Shown: piece after piece, positions 40,319-51,329 of the stretch
Layout of the letters: the number at the start of each line of letters is the position of its first letter
How positions within the stretch are numbered: the first letter of the stretch is position 1
Assembly: GCA_030704615.1 (NCBI GenBank)
Contig: CM060731.1
Location: forward strand, 88,332,756-88,392,755
Direction of reading: 5' to 3'
DNA length: 60,000 nt
Source of the DNA: Takakia lepidozioides
Taxonomy: Eukaryota > Streptophyta > Takakiopsida > Takakiales > Takakiaceae
Notes under the pieces: generated by a model
Seen by the model: the letters and a program-made list of their open reading frames with translations, nothing else
Told to the model about the DNA's origin: nothing
Database searches by the model: none
Position numbers and translations under genes: made by a program

Positions 40319-41162
40319 CACTACAACAGATCGCGGTAGTTATGACTGCCAAACCGTGGTAGTCATGGTTTTCATGACTTTGACCATGACTGCACCATGT
40401 TTTTATATGAAATTGACCTCCCGCAGTCGTTCATACGACTGTAATCGTATGAATGACTATCTAAATAGTCGTCTGTATGACTACATGGCTGAATGGGCGG
40501 AAGGCTGGTCAACGGCAATTGACCAGATTTAGCTCATCATTCATAGTCATTTCCATGACTACAGTGTACATGGATGAGGTTACATAGTCATGATGACTAC
40601 TGGGGATTTTGTAATTTGGTGTGTATAATACAATTAAAACACCGTATAATCATATGAATGACTAATGGGTGTATTGGTTAACAGGTAGTGAACTATAATT
40701 CTTATAGTAAAGAGGTTGCAGGTTCAAACTCCTCTAAGTACAATCAAATGGATAAGATGGCCCTAGGGTTAATAGACGAGCTAGGGATAGCACATGGTAC
40801 CCTAGATGGATTGCCACGTGGTTTTTTCATTATTATAAAATGCATTATGCCACGTAGCACAATGCGGTGCGACGCGGCATTTGACATATATTTTTATTTT
40901 TTAAGTTTTTTAATTTAATTTAATTTTTTAAATCAATTGCGCCTCGCCATGTGGCGCGGCAGCGGCGGCTGCAGTATGGTATATATGACTGCAGTGAGAG
41001 ATAGCACTTGGTTCATATGACTGTAATCATCCGGACCGTACCATCCTGTACTCATTGTATTGACTTGGTTTGCACGACTTACAGTCATAGAAGTCATATG
41101 TACCGTTTATGACTGCAGAATAGTCATATATACAGTCATAAATACCGCGATCTATTGTAGTG
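40319..41162. mobile_element. Small non-autonomous CACTA element (844 bp)
   Basis: The inverted ends CACTACAACAGATCGCGGTA and (complement) CACTACAATAGATCGCGGTA continue with a matching TTATGACTG. A perfect 3-bp target duplication ATG lies at 40316-40318 and 41163-41165. The interior has many GACTG/CAGTC words (TCATATGACTG, TACGACTGTAATCG) typical of subterminal binding sites, and no gene. It lies in sequence next to PPR fragments. Confidence 0.9.
40665..40745 (+). other. Possible tRNA-derived (pol III) box pair
   Basis: TGGTTAACAGGTAG resembles an A box, and GGTTCAAACTCC 45 bases on resembles a B box (GGTTCRANNCC with one mismatch). A short stem ACTATA/TATAGT lies between them. It may be a SINE or tRNA relic inside the small CACTA element. 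Confidence 0.3.
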
Positions 41163-41165
41163 ATG

Positions 41166-41620
41166 TCACCCAAAGTGACATCCACTTGATCCAAGGCTGC
41201 CTCCACAAACATATCCACTAAGACAGTGTTTAGAATGACATCTAGTGATACAATTCCAGCTTTAAAGATGTCACCATGGGCTTTTGTGCCCTTTTTAGGG
41301 CTGCCAGGCTCACATTTGCCGTAGATGTACACCAAGGGAATGTTCAGAATGACATCTGGTACAATTCCAGCTTTGATAATGTCACCATGAACCTCTTTGC
41401 CCCTTCCCAGGGCTGCTAGGCTCGCATATGCATATTACAAACACAAATGAATATGACCTGGTCTGGCTTCATCCCTTCCCACATCATTTGCTCTTAGGTT
41501 TCCAAAGCCTTAATCCCATACCCATGCTGCACATATCTTGTAATCATGGCACTCCAAAACACCACATCTCGTTTAGCCATATTGTCGAACTCTCCCTTCG
41601 CATTAGGCTTGATGTACCCA
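41166..41620 (-). pseudogene. PPR gene fragment inside CACTA element
   Basis: Minus-strand pieces read KGTKAHGDIFKAGIVSLDVI, LNTVLVDMFVEAALDQVDVT and, higher up, VFWSAMITRYVQHGYG with KALET. These are parts of PLS-class pentatricopeptide repeats (HGDI.KAG...DVIL...LVDMY). The usual YAKCG is replaced and the repeats are out of order, so it is a decayed fragment. PPR proteins bind organellar RNA; this one cannot. Confidence 0.75.
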
Positions 41621-42229
41621 CAGTCCACCAGGGCAGAGTTCAGAAGGACAACTGGCATGCACTCTCTTGGCATGAATAGCTGAAAGAGCATGGATAGAAT
41701 GTGGGTTCAGATTCATGCAAGAGGGCGTTCAGCTTCCTATACCTTCCACGATCAGATCATATCGTCAACCTACATCTGAAACTATGGATCAGTTCAGCTC
41801 GACTTCATACCATACCGATAAACTAAGCACTCCACACTGCTTTCTAGTACAAATCGACACCCTACCTTTGCTGATTTATATACACAATAATCTTAGTGTC
41901 ATGTCAACGAGGACTTATGAATTGTACTTCTAGCCATCGCTAATTTAGATACTTTGTACACCTTGAGAGTTTCTGAACCGAAAGGTTCTCTCTCACTATC
42001 CATTGACTTTAGCTTTCAGTGCTCACCCCACACATGCCACAATGGACTAGTCTCTTCTAAACACCAAGCACCGCAATGTTCAGCCCTACCATACATGCTC
42101 TCAGTTCAGAAAAAATGAAATCCATGACGCCCTTACACTTCAAACGGAGATTCGCTTCAAGCACAAAATTACCTATGATTCTTTGCCCTGCCCCCTATAA
42201 ACCAAGGAAACAATTCAACAGATTCAGAT

Positions 42230-42700
42230 ACTTAGCTCTGTCTCTTGCATGAGTGCATAAGGAAGAAAGCCTGCAAGCATCGCGTTCCATGACACCACAT
42301 CTCGTTCAGCCATACTGTTGAACACTCGCTTGCATCCTCAATGCACCCACATTTGGCATACATGTCCACCAGGGCAGGGCTCAGAATGACATCTGGTACA
42401 AATCCAGCTTTGACGATGTCACCATGGACCTCTTTCCCCTTTCCCAGAGCTCTCCAGCCTTGCACACGCATTGCAAACAGTACAAACAAATTTGATGTGG
42501 TTGGGCTTCACCCCTCGTGCAGCAGTTGCTCATAGGTCTCCAAAGCATTCCTACCACATCCATCCTTGGTAAATCCTGCCAACATTATATTCCACGTGAT
42601 CAATGATCGTTGAGGCACTCTGTGGAAAACTTGGTGAGCATCCACGATGCTCCCACACTTAACATACATGTTGACTTGAGGGTGTTGAGTAGAAAAACAT
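42230..42700 (-). pseudogene. PPR gene fragment 2 inside CACTA element
   Basis: From high to low coordinate the minus strand reads VKCGSIVDAHQVFHRVPQRS, LITWNIMLAGFTKDGCGRNA with LET (near 42660-42540), then GKGKEVHGDIVKAGFVPDVI and LSPALVDMYAKCGCIEDAS (near 42440-42300). Together these form about two L/S-type PPR motifs with a frameshift between them. The phrase VHGDIVKAGFVPDV is almost the same as in the fragments at 50.1 and 51.8 kb, so they come from one PPR subfamily. Confidence 0.85.
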
Positions 42701-43055
42701 TTGGCATGAATCCACTTTGGATAATGTGAGTGTGCACCTGATTCCAGCTTCCAAACCTTTCATCTTGATGCACTTAAGCAAGAGAAAGACATATGTATCT
42801 CAGTCTGCTGAAATGCCTCGTTGGTTTAAAGTCTGTAGAGCCTCTGTCAGTCTGCCTACCTCACAAAGCATCTTCACATGCCCAGCAGAAGAGGCATTGT
42901 GGACTCCCTCTCTTGATCCTCTTCCAGAAGCTGTTTTTGGATACTTTCCTGCTACCACATCGGCAGTAACTTGTCAAAGTCACTCCTAACCACCACAGAT
43001 CCACCCAACGAGCTAACTTACAGAATGCAATATGCATCTCAGGGCCGAGTCTGAT

Positions 43056-44460
43056 GAGAGGGTAAAACAGGCAGAAATAGGTTGAAGAAGAAGGTGCCCT
43101 CACCACATTGTCGACCTTGACCTTGTGTCATGACCCATGGAGGATTTGACAGACCATCAATCCAAAGAACCTCTTGTGTGTACTGCTTGTGTCCATCGTC
43201 AGGAACTGTCGGATTGGTTTGTGAGAACCACCACGGTGCAGCTAAGCAGGCAGAGATTGTGTCGCGCCCCCTTTCCTTGAGAGCAGGGGGGTCGGGACAC
43301 ATGAGGGGCTGCCCCTGTGGTGGGGGCAGCGGCAGCGATAGGTATGGGGGGCTGACGCACCCTTGAGTGCCCAAGGCACTCAAGGAGGCGGAGGCGCTCA
43401 CTAGGTGGAGCCCCGCACACCGGGTTGCGGTGGGGGTGGCTCCACAAGGGGTGGTGGTAGCTTAGCGGGACTTAGTGGGGGTGGCATATGACTCACCATG
43501 GGGGCGGAGACCTCGTGGTGGGAGTCGTGGGGAGTCTTGGGACTCATCACGGTCCATAGGGGCCGTGGTGAGTGGGCCAAGACTCACCGCGACTCATCAC
43601 CGGGAGTCGAGGTTTTCGTGTGGTGGTTCGCCATAAAATGGCATGGCTGGTTGTGAAACCCCCGCGGACAGCTACAGAAGTATATATAGGGAGTAGTAAC
43701 CCCGAGAACGGTGCAAGCCCGTTGGTGACCAAAAACTAGTGAGTAAGCGAGCGAGCCGGAAAGCGACCAAAGAGTAGGGAGCTGTTCTGGACTGCCATCT
43801 ACCAAAGGGAATTCCACTAGGCCCAAATAGGTGGAGGGTTTAGTGGGGGAGCGAAGTGGGACCGTTATGTCCCGGTGAGCAGCCGAAGCTCCAAGTTGGC
43901 CCGACGGCCAGGTTGGGAGTCAGGCGCGCGCATCAAAGCGGGTAACTATGACTTGAAGGGGAGTTTACCGAAGTGAGGTGCGCGACAGATTGAAACACGG
44001 CCTGCTAAGACCAAGCTCTCTCCCAAGAACCTTGTAAATATCAGGAAGAATACCAAATCATGGTACTAACAGGAGCCAACAGCCCACATTTACAGGATGG
44101 ACAAACTTCTTCACCGTGCTGCAAATTCAGGGCCGAGTCTGATGAGCGGGCAAAACAGGCTGAAGAGGTCGAAGAAGGTGCCCTCACCACATTGTCCTCG
44201 ACCTTGAGTCATGACCCATCGAGGATTTGACTGACCACCTCTTGTGTGTGCTGCTTGTGTCTGTAGTCAGGTAATGTCGGATTGGTCTGCGAGAGGATTG
44301 GTTTGCGAGAACCACCACGATGTAGCTGAGCGGGCGGAGATTGAAACACGGTCTGCTAAGATCAAGCCGACTCTCCCAAGAACCTTGTAAACATCAGGAA
44401 GAATACCAAATCATGGTACTAAGAGCCCACATTTGCAGGATGGACAAACATCTTCACATC
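43056..44460. repeat. Direct duplication of about 300 bp; first copy split by solo LTR
   Basis: The segment starting CAGGGCCGAGTCTGATGAG at about 43041 (resumed after the LTR at 43988) and the one at about 44130-44450 are direct repeats. Shared runs include GGTGCCCTCACCACATTGTC, GAACCACCACG and AATACCAAATCATGGTACTA. The second copy has no LTR and shows the empty site GGAGATTGAAACACGG. Content is non-coding as far as I can see. Confidence 0.8.
43260..43987. mobile_element. Solo LTR (728 bp)
   Basis: It begins TGTCGCGCCCCC and ends GTGCGCGACA: TG...CA ends with an 8-bp inverted repeat TGTCGCGC/GCGCGACA. A perfect 5-bp target duplication GATTG lies at 43255-43259 and 43988-43992. The interior has TATATATA at about 43681 as a possible promoter. 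The start TGTCGCGCCCC is like that of many plant gypsy LTRs. The paralogous unfilled site at about 44340 confirms the insertion. Confidence 0.9.
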
Positions 44461-44609
44461 GTACATTAAGAAAAGCCACACCTTGCGATTGCGGTTGTCC
44501 ACCCAAGCTATGCATATCCTGCAGATCCTCCCACGCAAACACAGCAAAACGATCAAGTCCCATAACTTACTCATCGCTGAACGCAATCCCGCAATCCTAA
44601 ATGAATTAA

Positions 44610-44930
44610 TTGGATGAATGTATCATAGATGGATGGATTTTGGGTTTTCCATCAATCCATCAATCCATCCATTTAGTTTTCCGTTCATCCAATAGTTGTC
44701 AGCAAGGCGTTTGTTTTATCGTTCATTCATGTTCATTCAGTGCACACAAATTATATTTCATACGTTCATCCAACAGCTGCCAGCAAGGCGTTTGTTTATC
44801 ATTCGTTCAGATAATTCAGTTGTTCTGTTTCACTAACATTTCATACGTTCATCCAATAGCTGCCAACAAGGCGTTTGTTTATCATTCGTTCAGATAATTC
44901 AGTTGTTTTGTTTCCCTAACCTTAACCAGC
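44610..44930. repeat. Tandem repeat, three units of about 82 bp
   Basis: Units beginning TTCATCCAA(T/C)AG(T/C)TG at about 44686, 44765 and 44847 share CAGCAAGGCGTTTGTTTAT, ATTCGTTCAGATAATTCAG and TTCATACG. A short ATCAATCCATCAATCC microsatellite lies just upstream. The open frame across the region is a product of the repeat. Confidence 0.8.
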
Positions 44931-45248
44931 ACACGATTAGTTTACTATTAATGTGTTGGGTTAGTGAAAAAATAGTTAAATGTTTTTATTTCTTATTATC
45001 CACGTATATATTGCTATATATAGTTTATATATTGTGATTACACGTGCCATTGCTTAACTGGTTGTCTCAGTCAGCTCATTTTAGGTAGTCAAAATCTCTC
45101 ACTACAGTCAAAATTTTCGCGGTTGTCTAGCACCTCGAATATTTTAATATAAATTTTGACTGCAAAATGGTTGGAACAGTCGAAAGTGACTACAGTCAAC
45201 GCCAGCATCAAACTAAATCGTCGAAATTACATAGGGTGTGTTGTAGTG

Positions 45249-46040
45249 ATATTGTATTTGTCTTGTTGTACTACGCGTAGCTCGGAATCCTTCTTGGGGG
45301 TCACTAAGAATTTGGTGTTGTTCACCATAGCTTGAGAGCATTGTGGTGAGCGTGCTGGTGAATAGCTTGTATATGGTGTTGGCCAGTGCTATGGGCCTGT
45401 AATTACTGAGATATGTAGGGTCACCTTTTTTAAAGAGTAAAATGGTGCGGCTATGCTTCTAGGAGTGTGGAATTCGTTTCAATTTGTAACATAGTTGAAA
45501 TTTTTTTAAAAGGAGGTGATGAAGTTGAGGGTCCAATGCTTGAAGTATGGCATTTGATATAAGATCGGGGCCCGGGGCTTTAAATTTAGATAGTTTTTTG
45601 AGATATGATTCGTAGAGATCTATTGTGAATAAGTCTAGAATGCGGTCCGTTGGGGATCCTCTGTTGTCAATCGAGAAGCCATTATATCATGCCATGGATA
45701 ATGTTTAGCTTTACACATACAGTTGGCAGTGTGAAGATTGGGATATAAACAGTTTGTAACTGTGGGTGTGTAGGTTGAGGATGCTTGTGACCATATTTCT
45801 TGGTTGATGTCCGTTGGATTGGTTAGCAGGTGGCCATGCCTGTGTTTGAGACAATCGATGGGTGGGTTGAGGGCAAGGTTAAAGATGGCTTTGTGAGCTT
45901 TTTTGGGATGGTCGCGTAGCAGTTGGTTAAAAGAGGAGACAATTTTTTTGTGATTGGCGGCGGCTTTTTGTTTGGTAATACTGTAAGCGACATTTTTTGC
46001 ATCTCTTCCAACTTTGGAAAGAGCAGCTATCCAGTTAGGA
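45249..46040 (-). pseudogene. LINE copy B reverse transcriptase, N-terminal half
   Basis: From about 46030 down, the minus strand reads WIAALSKVGRDAKNVAYSIT, then HPKKAHKAIFNLALNP (linker between endonuclease and RT), and near 45420-45270 GDPTYLSNYRPIALANTIYK then LFTSTLTTMLSSYG and QILSDPQEGFRATRSTTRQI. NYRPI.L....YK...S.....L......S..Q.GFR is the canonical start of LINE RT. The reading frame is shifted more than once. The RT continues across the CACTA insertion at 39468. Confidence 0.9.
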
Positions 46041-46045
46041 ATATC

Positions 46046-47340
46046 TTAGGGATTGGCAGGTGGAGGCATAAGTGCTTGACATGTTGTTAGGGTATTTAGG
46101 CAAGTGATACGTGGATCCGATGTCCAGTTATTCCCCGGGTGTATGGGGGTAGTGGTAGGTATAATAGTGAGGGTGCGTCTGATCATGTGGTAAGTGTTAA
46201 GATGTGATGTCCATGTACGTTTTTTAGTACGGGTAAGGTAGCCACCATTTTGGTTTGAGCATGTAGTTTGTGGGATTTCAGGAGGGGCAGAGCAGGTGGC
46301 AATGACACTTTTGGTCATTTCTTTCATTGAAGTTGTGAGTATGATCTTGGCTTTGATCCAGGCTTTGTCAGGGGATTGCGCGAGGTTTGCTTCGGAGAGT
46401 ATGTCGGAGAGTTTTAGCATAAGGTGTGAGGATGTTGGTTGGAAATGCTTTAGGAAGGTGACTATGTTATTGTGGGGGAGTGGGGATAAAATTCTAGATT
46501 GCGGCGGTGGAACATGTATGGGTGGAATAGGTGTAAAGGGGATGAGGGATGGTGGGATGGTTAACGGGATAATGGTCTGAGTTGCATAAACTATTAATGT
46601 GCACATGACTGTTAAGGTACGTTGGGATGTCATTTTGTGTCTTGAGGTAGAAGCCGTCAACAAGGCTTAAGGATGAGTAGTTGAGTCCACCTTGTCTGGA
46701 ATAATGGTGATCGGCGGGTATATAACGGAGGTGGTGTGATTGAGTGAATTTGGCCCATTCCTGGTCTGCGGGGGATGGAGTTTTGTGTATACTGTTGTAT
46801 GTGTGACCCATGAGGGCAGTGTCCTTGTTGAAATCGTCTGCTAGAATGTAGTGTTGGGAGTGGATGGAGGAGTGGGTTAGTGTGTTGGAGATGGTGAGTA
46901 GGATATCAGGGATCAGGGGGAGATCTTCGGCGTGTGAGGGCATGTACAAGTGTATAAGGATAATGGGGGGGGAGCGCGGGGAGGTGTAGTTTGATGATTT
47001 GAAGGTGTGATCGGAGGGGGAGAGCAACAGGTATTTTGGCCGTGGTGCAAGGGGAGTGATGGGTGCGGAGGATACCAAAAACCACCCCGCCCCGGGTAGG
47101 ATGGTATGGCGCGGAGTGTCTAGTTAGGCACTGTGCAGCTCTGAATGAGTTACCATACAACATATAGTAGGCTGGAAGCAGTTTGTTGATATAGGAACTA
47201 TTGGGGTTGTGTGTGTTGAGTTTAGTTTCTTGTAATATGATGATATGCGGGGGTGTAGAATCGGTGAGATGGATAAGGCTTTGAATGCTGGTGGCAAGTG
47301 ATCCTACATTCCAAGTAAGTATGTTGAGTGCGTGTGCTTG
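46046..47340 (-). pseudogene. LINE copy B AP-type endonuclease
   Basis: On the minus strand: NILTWNVGSLATSIQSL and PHIIILQETKLN near 47330-47210, RGGVVFGILRTH near 47080, then ILIHLYMPSHAEDLP, HYILADDFNKD, YIPADHHYSRQGGLNY and NSLCNSDHYPV down to about 46560. WN..S, the QET catalytic Glu, the (G)DFN block and SDH are the ordered motifs of the APE-like endonuclease that nicks target DNA in LINEs. Here GDFN reads ADDFN. Frameshifts separate the blocks, so it is inactive. Confidence 0.9.
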
Positions 47341-47374
47341 TTGGGAAGAGGAGGTGTGTGGGGGATTGTGGGAT

Positions 47375-48241
47375 CTAGGGGGTGTTGGAGGTTATAAGTT
47401 GGATTTTGAGGGAACGGGGGGTAGGGGTGCGTGGGGGGTAGCTGTAAAAAAGGTGTATGAGGGGGATGGATTTGGTGGTAACGTAGTGGGTACGAGTGGA
47501 GCTGGTTGCTTGTGTGTGTGGGGGGGATTTTATTATGTTTAGATTAGTGTGTGGATTCGTCCGGTGGCCATGGAAGGGGTTTGTTGTGCGGGAGCTCATA
47601 TGGTGGGGTTGGTAAAAATTTAATATGAGTGTATGGTGGGTGGGGAATATAGATTTAATTATGGGAGGTATATATTGGGAATAATTGGGCATGGGGTTGT
47701 AAGAATACCATAACTTTGAAGTGGGTAGGGGTTGTGTTAGTGGCGGATTTTTAATGAAGATATTGGGTATTGGGTATAAGGGTGTGGGGGATGAATGATT
47801 GTAGAGGACGAGATGGATGGGAGTGTGGAGTGTAGTATCAGAAATATCAGTGGGTCTGTCACCGGAGTACAAGCATAATAGATAGGAGATGGATGGGAGC
47901 GTGGAGTGTAGTATCGGAAATAACAGTGGGTCTGTCACCAGAGTACAAGCATAATAGATAGGGTGCCTTCATGGGGTGTTCTGAGGAATAGGATATGGTT
48001 TGGAATAAATAGGCCTTCTCATGGCCATATGATATGCAGCAGTTATATATATTTTGTGTGTAGAGATGGAAAGGGGGTGGTGACTGTAGGAGTAAGAAAT
48101 AAAAACATGGTAGCTGTCTATGGATGAACACAATTTGTTTAGAAGTGATACCGGGATATAAGCATTATAGAGATTGTGTCCAAACAATATTTTAAAAGTA
48201 TTAAGATCTGATTTATGGTATGTAGATCCATGCATGGTCAT
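47375..48241 (-). pseudogene. LINE copy B low-complexity frames before endonuclease
   Basis: Pro/Thr/His/Tyr-rich minus-strand frames resemble the long frame of copy A at 33190-34932 in composition and in short phrases. 47825-47960 contains a direct duplication of about 65 bp (GGGTCTGTCACC(G/A)GAGTACAAGC repeated). No domain recognised. Confidence 0.4.
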
Positions 48242-48257
48242 ATATTATATCGCCGTT

Positions 48258-49979
48258 TCATATATGAATGGCTCGGGGGTGTCGAATGTGAGAATAAAAA
48301 TCAACAATATACTTGGGGTAAGGGTTGTAATGAGCAATATAAGATTTGTTTGAAAACAGTACAGATATATGAGCAATGGGAATTTTGTATGAGGGTAATA
48401 TCAACACATGAGCTGAGTACAAATTGTGGTCGAGTAGTACTAAAGTACAGGGAATGTAAGATTTGATTGAGAATAGTATTGGAGTATAAGTAATGGAAAG
48501 TGTGAGTAGTGTTGAGGTATGAGGAAATAGTGTGAGGATATTGCTCTGGGTGTCAGCCAGAAGTGAATGTACCCCAGCTGGGTAGAAAAAAATATTATAA
48601 TCAAAGAATATGACTTGAGAGTCCCACCCTAGCATCTTCACATGTAAAAGACAAACAAGCTGTGTAGTGCCGAGTGACGCATAATCGGGAGATGTTGTAG
48701 GAGCAAGATGTAGAGGTAACTCTTCGCAGCAGCATTGTGGGTGGAGAGGATCCCGTAGCGCCGGTGTTATACATGTGCTTGGCGGAAGGCAGGAACTATT
48801 CCTTGCATGGCCCTTCATCTGCCGGGATTGCAGTGAATTATGGTATCAGTCCTCCTTGTGAGGTTCACCCCCCAGGCTGGTGGATATGAAATAGTGACAA
48901 CATTCAGATGGAGCTTTCAGACCTATTCGTGACTGACCCTTGAACAAATAATACCACGTCTGCAGACATTTCAAAGTCAGTCGAGACTCTGCTGATATCA
49001 AAGTAGTATACGGCTGGCGAAATTTCAGTATTCTACGGTTCAGTACAAGGAAGTAGAGTTCCAGGGAGTTGCAGAAGTAGAGTTCCAGATCTGACCCGCA
49101 ATGTTGTAGGGTGTCATGATCTGTATGCGGAGAGTCTGTGCGTGATGTGACCTGGCCATAGAAGGGGCTCTGTATGGGAGGGATACATATATGCCAAACA
49201 CAATTGAGCATGTCCAGGCAGTAAACAAATTGATGAACGAGTGGAGGGGTACCTGAGAGTAAGGTAGGTGGGGGTAGAGGAGTAGTTATGAGAGGGTACA
49301 TACTGCCTTTGTGGTGCGCCCAGAGAGTTTGTGATTCAGGTAGGACCTTGTGTTGGTTGTGGGCGTGGGCTTGTGAGGACTGTTGCTTCTGCTGTGGAAG
49401 CCGGAATGATTCAGCTGAAAGATCTCTTTCCATCACTGCACCTGCCTCCCTACTGATGTCGTACTTGTGCTGAAGCTGTTTTTGGACGCTGGCTGGTACA
49501 TCCTGGTAGTGGGGAAACATGTGGAAGGAGAGAGGATCAGAAGAACTAGAGTGGTTGAGAGGCCAGATGATGGAGATGGAGTCTTCCACAATGCTGCATT
49601 TCTTGAGATAGAAAGCTGCTCGAATGTGAGGGCAGATTTTGATATCGCAAGCACCACCCATATCGCTCTTTGCACCCGCATGGCATGCCATCATGTATAT
49701 CTGTCCAGACTCATTATTCCAGGAGCTTTCCGCTGCATGAGTGTGCACATACAAGCCAGACCTGCAAAATGAAGGGTAGGGACTCATTCCACCAAGTACT
49801 GCACTGAGAACAGCCTTAACGTGTGTGTTGGACTTTGCACCCAATCCACCAGCCAGGGCATCACATCTGAGGTACTGAATTAGAAGGCGACCGCGAGGGA
49901 GATTCGCCCCATGGGGTGCCCCGAAGCCAAAAGGGGCCAGCTTGAAACAACATCCTTCGGACTGAATGTGGAGAGACAT
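48258..49979 (-). other. 5' region of LINE copy B, open frames of unknown function
   Basis: The longest frame (377 codons, 49979-48846) has segments such as HYQDVPASVQKQLQHKYDI and HAHNQHKVLPESQTLWAHH, but no known motif. 49513-49610 is repeated in diverged form at 49976-50080 (ACTAGAGTGGTTGAG(A/G)GG(C/T)CAGATG), just where PPR sequence begins, so a local duplication accompanied the rearrangement. Confidence 0.35.
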
Positions 49980-50079
49980 GTGGCAGGCGAGAGGGTTGAA
50001 CGAACTAGAGTGGTTGAGGGGTCAGATGCTTGAAATGGTTACCACAATGCTGCGCTGCTTGAGAGAGAGAGCCATATTG

Positions 50080-50850
50080 TTCAAGTCCACCAGGGCAGAC
50101 TTCAGTATGACATCTGGTAAAATTCCAGCTTTGACAATGTCATCATGGATTTCTTTTCCCTTTTCCAGGGCTGCCAGGCTCGCACACTCACCCATATGCA
50201 GGAACAGGTTGAACTCATAAGCAAAGAGCTTCACATCGTACCATATGAGAGAAGTGGCTGGCTTGCTCCAATCCAGCTCAAGTGCTGCCCTGCTTCTGGA
50301 AAGGCCCAACATGATACTCCATGAAACTACCTTGAACTTCCCGTTTGTTGTCGTAGGAGGATATCTTGGAACCAGTTGATCATTCTCTTCACTCTCGTCC
50401 TCCTCTTTCATAGGGTCTTCTGCCATTATTGCATCATAGAACTCCTCATGGCTCTCTGGGACCTGGGTTTTCGGAGTCAGCCTAACTGTTGCTGCCACAT
50501 CAGCAGATCCCAGCCTTATAAGCGCCAGTTGCTGGAGGGATAGAGCAGCAGGTGGTTGCCCCGGCATCTCAGCCAATTCAGATGACCAAATCATCGCATT
50601 CCAAAAAATCACGTCTCGCATAAGCATTTTGTCAAACACATGGCATGCATCCACCACACTCCTGCACTTGCAGTACATGGTGACAAGGGCATTCCCCGAT
50701 GAGACCTCTGACTGAAATCCAGCTTTAATAATATCTTCATGGAGCTGCTTGCCCGCCTGTTCCAGAGCTCCTGGGCCAGGGCCTGCAATGCTGGTGTCTT
50801 GGCCATGGCTGGCCTAGGTGGTAAGAGATTGCCGGTGAGCATACAACACC
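50080..50850 (-). pseudogene. PPR gene fragment within LINE copy B
   Basis: Minus-strand landmarks: KQLHEDIIKAGFQSEVSSG near 50740, MYCKCRSVVDACHVFDKMLM and RDVIFWNAMIW near 50680-50590, then after an unrelated acidic stretch GECASLAALEKGKEIHDDIV and KAGILPDVILKSALVDLN near 50190-50080. These are L- and S-type PPR motifs of the PLS class with an inserted or transduced stretch between them. Frame changes make it a pseudogene. Confidence 0.8.
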
Positions 50851-51329
50851 TGCCCTAAGTTGTTGTAGGTCTTAGTAACTTTCAGGGCCTCTTTCACTGG
50901 GGACAGGGAATGTTCATGTGCGAGAGGCCCTGGGTCATCTCAAAGCTGGGCTTAGAGTCCACCTTGTTTGGAATTGAGAGAAGGTTCTGCACATCTGTAA
51001 ATAAAAGTGTAGCCAATTGCATAGGTGGCGTTTCATCTGATTCATTCGAGGTGGGGTAATTGGGACTTGAGTCACTCCTTAACTCCAGCAGTGACCACCT
51101 ATATCTCAGCTTATCAACCATAGTACTGTTGGAAATCTGAGAGGGGGGCACCTGATTGAATGGTGGTGATGTTGCTTGGTTGTCTCCACAATTTATGGTG
51201 ATGAGTAGATGCCAAGGGAGCCCGGAAACAGCTTTGTTGCAGCTCACAGGAAGACGCTTGCTCTCCTCCCGAGCATCAAGGCTGCTGCAGGCCTTGGGGT
51301 TGAGACTGTATGCGATAGCACCTTTGTCG

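Larger units (their letters stand above)
39469..45248. mobile_element. CACTA element (5.8 kb) inserted in LINE RT
   Basis: The left end CACTACAATACAAGC and the right end (complement) CACTACAACACACCC are inverted. Both subterminal regions share TTTCGAC and GACT-rich words. Flanking triplets are ATG (left) and ATA (right), a 3-bp duplication with one mismatch. Removing the element and one triplet joins the LINE frame: minus strand ...RQIQY to VLSALEDAKLTKQDISLLYIDF, the expected RT sequence. The element contains no tnp2 gene. It carries PPR gene pieces, a smaller CACTA element and a solo LTR, so it is non-autonomous and enlarged by capture or nesting. Confidence 0.85.

Noticed and set aside
43547-43826. 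Minus-strand frames inside the solo LTR
   Set aside because: They lie within an LTR defined by TG...CA ends and a target duplication; not expected to code.
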